Source of the DNA: Ophiothrix spiculata | Taxonomy: Eukaryota > Echinodermata > Ophiuroidea > Amphilepidida > Ophiotrichidae | Assembly: GCA_000969725.1 (NCBI GenBank) | Contig: JXSR01S007872.1 | Strand: one strand, 5' to 3' | DNA: 22,020 bases | In this document: positions 18,544-22,020 of the stretch, piece by piece | Numbering within the stretch: position 1 is the stretch's first letter | Layout of the letters: the number at the start of each line of letters is the position of its first letter | Notes under the pieces: generated by a model | Database searches by the model: none | What the model was told of the DNA's origin: nothing | The model's input: the letters and a program-made list of their open reading frames with translations, nothing else | Position numbers and translations under genes: made by a program

Positions 18544-20848
18544 GTATATAATTTGACTTATTGTGAAATTAAACTTATTTCTCAGAACATAATAAGATTT
18601 GTAGTGTTCATCTTTTATTGTACATATGATTTCTTCACTACCAGCACCATTGTCTGGGTAACCCTCTCTTACTCATGACAGTCATTTTGTTGTAATTAAG
18701 TATCATCAGACTCATATTTCTGTTAAAAATCACAGGTCCCATCACCTCAAGCAATTTAAAATATTGTTTGTAGCCTAAACAACACGCAACCTTTCGTAAC
18801 AGAAACCGGGAAGGCTCTAAAAATTCCTGATCCGGGTGATTCAACAAAACAACAACCGAATTAGAAGAGCTTTTTTTGAGAGATCTGAACATTACCTCAA
18901 GAGTCAACTCACTATTTCACAGTCCACATTCATTAGCCTATTGGTTTCTGGTTTTTTTATTTCCATATGCGTTCCTATCATAACAATTGAAAGAGACAAC
19001 AGTCTTTATTATTAGTCCACATGTAAACTAAATAGCGTAGTTTTTTCGTCGTTCAAACTTCAAATTGCATACCTCCAGTCAAATGACTATAACTTTAGAA
19101 TGCTTTGTCCAATTTTAACACAATAAATTTTCTATGAAAGCTAATGAAGTATAACATCTCATACATAAACTGGTTTGTAAACGAATAAACGAAACTGGTT
19201 ATATAAAATCACTGATTATATTACATTTTATTTTGACTCACCCTGTATAGTATACACCGGCAACTCTCTAATGTTTTGGTTGAATGTCGGCTCTTTATTT
19301 ATTCATGATTTTAAAAATCTCCTGTACCCGAATTCAGTCATATTTCTGTAAACCCAATTTGAGCTAAAATTTCGCTAGATTTAAATACCATATGTCATAA
19401 ATGACACCTTTGTATATTCATTTGTTAACGTAATACTATAAAGTACTAAAAATGAAGCAGCCTCTCTCCCATGACTTTTTTTAGCTTATTTGATTTGTTT
19501 TGAGTAGATATTAATACCCTCAAAATGATTTGGCTTAAATATGCGTGGTTTTTCTGTTATGGCCATTTCGGGAACCAGAATTTAATTTTATATTAGTATA
19601 GGAAATCAAGCATGTGCTTGTTATTCATTTTTCGGTGGCAAAACAAATTTTTGACAAAATACACTTTAAAAGACTTTTCGATAGTCGCATTCCGTGATTT
19701 TATACGATTTTTACTAAACATATTTTGATCAAATCTTGTAGTATTGCTTTAAGTTCAAGGATATTGTAATTGGGGGAATAAAATAGGTTACCAGCAAGCA
19801 CAAAAGCTCTTTCCATTTAAAATAAAGATTTGACTGTGATTGTGGGTTTATTTCCATATCTGTAATTGTTGGATTTTTTTATGCTTTATAGCTTTGTTAT
19901 CAGTGCTTCAAAAGATACATTAAAACAACTTTTTACATTCTATAGAAATCAAAATGGAGTTATCCTTTTAAAATATGATTTTTGCAATAACACTGTTGTT
20001 CTATACAACCGTATGTTATGATTTTATAAATATAACACAAGCACGTCAACTAATCTAAATTAGTTTTAAAAAAACGTGATCGATCAGAATGGCGGTTTGA
20101 ACTTACTCGCATTGATCAAGTGCCTGAAAAACAGATAAAACTGAAACATGACTTTGTTTGAACCAACAAAAGAAAAGTTTTAATTTGTTTAATCTATACG
20201 TTGCGCTGAATAGTTTTTTTATTTAATGAAATGACATCCGTCAACAATGAGCAGTAACAAAAACAGGAAATATCAAAATGTCATTGATAAGAAATGGATT
20301 TGTAGACAGAATCTATGCTATGAATTCAAATCATACACCTCCAGCAAAAGTATCATCAGAGACATGTCAATTAGAATATAAATTACAAATATAACACCTT
20401 TACCAGCAAAATTCCAGAGGCTTGTATTTGTCACTTCATTTAAACATAAATCTTCGCTTATTTAGGTTTGTATGTGCGTAAGTCACAAATGCATACTTTG
20501 GTTGATTTAAAATCACAATTGTCGTACTCGATGAGTTGATTCATACTTTTGTTATAGATTGATGCTGTACAAGAAAGCGATTATACCGCATATAAACATG
20601 TTCAGGTAAAAATAAAATTCATACCAATATATTATCAAAAGATGCAGTATATTTCAGACTTATTCTGTTTCATTCAAAACATGCATACTATTTAAAGAAG
20701 ATGTATATAGTCCTTGTAGGAGTGATCTTACAAGTATGTTTTGTAAGATTCAAAACTTTTGCTTCTTTGGGATATGATTTTATCATTCTTCCTATAATTA
20801 TGTATTTTATATCTATTGGACATTTGGCGTCGTAGCATTGAAAAACCT

Positions 20849-20928
20849 GGATTATCAATCTATAATCAAGGATTCTCGAATTATTGTACATTTAAAGTCG
20901 AAAATTCTGAATTATCAAGTGATAATCT
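20849..20928. repeat. Palindromic array, copy B (two units only)
   Basis: GGATTATCAATCTATAATCA (20849) and GAATTATCAAGTGATAATCT (20909) match the first two units of the array in copy A, with the same 60-bp spacing. The homology with A then ends within about 70 bp, so B lacks the other units. Confidence 0.75.
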
Positions 20929-20993
20929 AATTTTTTCCAACTTCTTTTTGAAAATCCTGATTTTTGAAAGTGAAAACCAAATTTCTGTTTGAA

Positions 20994-21131
20994 AATACAA
21001 TACCAGCATTTTTCTCAATTAGTAAATATTTTAAATTTATTTTGTTAAAACCTGTTTCAACTTTGGAGCAAGTAACCGAATTAGTTCGAAATAAACAAAG
21101 AATAGGTTTAAAGGTAACGCACATATAAGTT
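20994..21131. other. No gene recognised
   Basis: AT-rich spacer between the end of copy B and the next MITE. The minus-strand frame at 20927-21124 crosses the end of the duplication and has no recognisable domain. Confidence 0.5.
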
Positions 21132-21274
21132 GGGCTCAGTCACATATTGCCGTATAGAGCCAAAAGTACGAATAGTATTGTACATTGTTTCGGATTCTGG
21201 TACAACTTGATTACCAAAACATTGTATATTTTCGTACATTTGGGCTCTCTATTCAGTGATGTGTGACGGAGCCC
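21132..21274. mobile_element. 143-bp hairpin MITE
   Basis: The left half, beginning GGGCTCAGTCACATATTGCC, is inverted in the right half, which ends GTGTGACGGAGCCC. Further in, CCAAAAGTACGAA faces TTCGTACATTTGG, and TTGTACATTGTTT faces AAACATTGTATA. The stem thus covers nearly the whole element, with about 75-80 percent matching by eye. There is no coding capacity and no clear target-site duplication. Confidence 0.75.
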
Positions 21275-21333
21275 TCAATAAGGTCAACCATATGATGTAA
21301 TCGGCATAGAAGAGCGAAAGCATGTTTGATAGA

Positions 21334-21475
21334 CTAGTACGCTCAGTCGGGTGGGCATAGCGCTCGTATTTAAGCGTCACCGGATCGAATCCTTGAAGGT
21401 TAGTGATTTTTGTCTTCGGTTACTTTGTTTTTATTGACAGTACGATATGCTGAATAAAATCGAATCAAATCATAC
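21334..21475 (+). mobile_element. Decayed tRNA-derived SINE-like sequence
   Basis: GCTCAGTCGGGTGGGCATAG (21341) is a good D-arm/A-box match. GGATCGAATCC (21382-21392) differs from the B-box consensus GGTTCGANTCC at one base. ACTAG (21334) can pair with TTAGT (21400), like an acceptor stem, but the T-stem pairs poorly. The tail to about 21475 ends in repeats of the type AAATCGAATCAAATC, as many SINE tails do. It is a tRNA relic or SINE, not a working tRNA gene. Confidence 0.6.
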
Positions 21476-21489
21476 TATTGAATAGAAAA

Positions 21490-21921
21490 AATTGCCGCAA
21501 AATGCAATTTGTGGCCACAATTACGGCTCGTTCACAGATGACAGTCACAAACAATATTGTTGAACCCAGGTCTAATTACATTTTTGATACATCAAACTAT
21601 AATGACTCATTTGATAATGCTTTAATTTCGGTGGCGATAACATTTTTAAAGTATTCGTAATTTTACCGCTTTGACAACTGTTAACATATTTATTCTTACT
21701 GTTTTGTACAAGAGTAAATTTCTTGACAGGTTACTAACATCAGACTAATGTCGCCCACGTCATATGCGTTTAGATATTAATCAGGAAAAGCATAAAAGGT
21801 TGTTGTTTTTGTTTATTAAATATAATGTCTATTGAAAGGATAAAATATTCTTAAAGGCCATGTAGACTGATAGTAAACATTGGCTGAGACAGAAGGAAAC
21901 TAAAATAAAATAAACGATAAC
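21490..21921 (+). repeat. Dispersed repeat family R2, copy 3 (full)
   Basis: This copy is close to 6131-6582 over its whole length, with small indels such as AATATTGTTGAACC against AATTTTTGAACC. It ends at AATAAACGATAA, and the SINE head follows at once. The frame at 21478-21660 is not kept in the other copy. Confidence 0.85.
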
Positions 21922-21932
21922 AGGGGGCGGCG

Positions 21933-21943
21933 TAGTGTAGTGG
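21933..21943 (+). promoter_or_regulatory. Pol III A box
   Basis: TAGTGTAGTGG fits the A-box consensus TRGYNNARNGG and lies 32 bp before the B box, the usual spacing for a tRNA-type promoter. Confidence 0.75.
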
Positions 21944-21975
21944 TTAGCAGTCTCGCCTTGCACGCATTGGGCCCG

Positions 21976-21986
21976 GGTTCGATTCC
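21976..21986 (+). promoter_or_regulatory. Pol III B box
   Basis: GGTTCGATTCC matches the B-box consensus GGTTCGANTCC exactly. It is enclosed by the T-stem bases CCGGG and CCCGG. Confidence 0.85.
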
Positions 21987-22020
21987 CGGTGAGGGTTGCC
22001 TTGCCGGAATGGAATCTCGG

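Larger units (their letters stand above)
17365..18877. other. 1.5 kb internal segment missing from copy A
   Basis: The borders are AAATTTGT on the left and GAGAGATCTGAAC on the right. In A the two sides are joined as AAATTTGTGAAGATGTGAAC. Parts of this segment look less AT-rich than the surroundings. It contains the only longer plus-strand frame in the transposon (17790-18332) and a T16 run (18528-18543). No target-site duplication is visible at the borders, which favours a deletion in A over an insertion in B. Confidence 0.7.
17161..19245. mobile_element. Tc1/mariner-type DNA transposon, longer form (copy B)
   Basis: The element runs from CAGGGTGAGTCAAATAAAAG to an inverted right end whose complement reads CAGGGTGAGTCAAAATAAAA. 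TA lies on each side (17159-17160, 19246-19247). Its 2,085-bp length is within the usual range for complete Tc1/mariner elements. I could not find a DDE/D transposase: the inside holds only broken frames. It is either a decayed or unusual element, or a MITE that received foreign sequence. The first 204 bp and last 368 bp match the short form in copy A. Confidence 0.7.
12768..20993 (+). repeat. Long duplicated unit, copy B (8.2 kb, with two extra segments)
   Basis: This is the direct copy of 6918-11696. It starts at GAGGTCTGGTGAAGATATTA and ends near CTGTTTGA. Without the two extra segments (14368-about 16413 and 17365-18877) its length is about 4.7 kb, close to A. Small differences include 22 bp extra near 13980, about 45 bp missing near 14238, and a 10-bp deletion near 20567. 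The last breaks the reading frame that A shows at 11272-11547, so that frame is not conserved. Confidence 0.9.
21923..22020 (+). mobile_element. tRNA-derived SINE, 5' head, cut by window end
   Basis: The head has both internal pol III promoter boxes and a perfect 5-bp T-stem (CCGGG at 21973-21977 with CCCGG at 21985-21989). The acceptor stem does not pair in the normal register; GGCGGC (21926) can pair with GTTGCC (21995) only with extra bases between. That argues for a SINE rather than a tRNA gene. The well-kept boxes suggest a young family. The body and tail lie beyond the window. Confidence 0.75.

Noticed and set aside
18638-18907. 89-codon minus-strand frame at the edge of the 1.5 kb segment
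   Set aside because: It crosses the border between the segment and sequence shared with copy A, and I recognise no domain; it may be chance.
21926-22000. A functional tRNA gene
   Set aside because: The boxes and T-stem are good but the acceptor stem pairs only with extra bases and the anticodon stem is poor, so a SINE head fits better.

Overview
The window looks like AT-rich, repeat-dominated, non-coding DNA from a eukaryote, most probably an invertebrate animal. The reasons are the lack of any long or tightly packed reading frame, several short terminal-inverted-repeat (MITE-like) elements, Tc1/mariner-type ends flanked by TA, tRNA-derived (SINE-like) sequences with pol III box motifs, and a (TTCTA)n microsatellite at three places. 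I cannot name the species. I see no bacterial operon, no Shine-Dalgarno-led gene, no CRISPR array, no rRNA and no convincing complete protein gene. Almost all frames of 60-130 codons are what such AT-rich DNA gives by chance. The few short coding-like stretches listed have low confidence.

Left part (1-6917): a mosaic of dispersed repeats. Family R1 occurs four times (80-260, 1798-2010, 2639-2815, 5471-5650) and family R2 three times (583-815, 6131-6582, 21490-21921). A MITE with 31-bp inverted ends lies at 310-565 and a decayed relative at 928-1135. An 0.8 kb tandem duplication (1836-2638 and 2639-3434) carries the pentamer microsatellite at the same place in both units, with different lengths. 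A 1.2 kb inverted-repeat element (4255-5430) encloses a separate 141-bp near-palindrome (4583-4723).

Middle and right part (6918-20993): two direct copies of one long unit. Copy A is 6918-11696 and copy B is 12768-20993. B is longer mainly because it has a 2.05 kb segment (14368-about 16413) and a 1.5 kb segment (17365-18877) absent from A. The 1.5 kb segment lies inside a transposon with CAGGGTGAGTCAAA ends: 2,085 bp in B and 569 bp in A. A therefore looks like an internally deleted derivative of the B form. Both copies also share a tRNA-like (SINE-like) sequence just before that transposon, a conserved pair of short minus-strand frames (8126-8351 and 13997-14222), and the start of an array of palindromic units that is longer in A (11551-11901).

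Right end (20994-22020): a 143-bp MITE, a decayed tRNA-like sequence, the third R2 copy, and a SINE head with clear A and B boxes that is cut by the window edge. Comparing the R2 copies at 6582 and 21921 suggests where this SINE joined R2.

The main value of the window is as a natural comparison of paired copies, showing internal deletion, insertion, microsatellite growth and array expansion. I found no undescribed protein system that I could defend.
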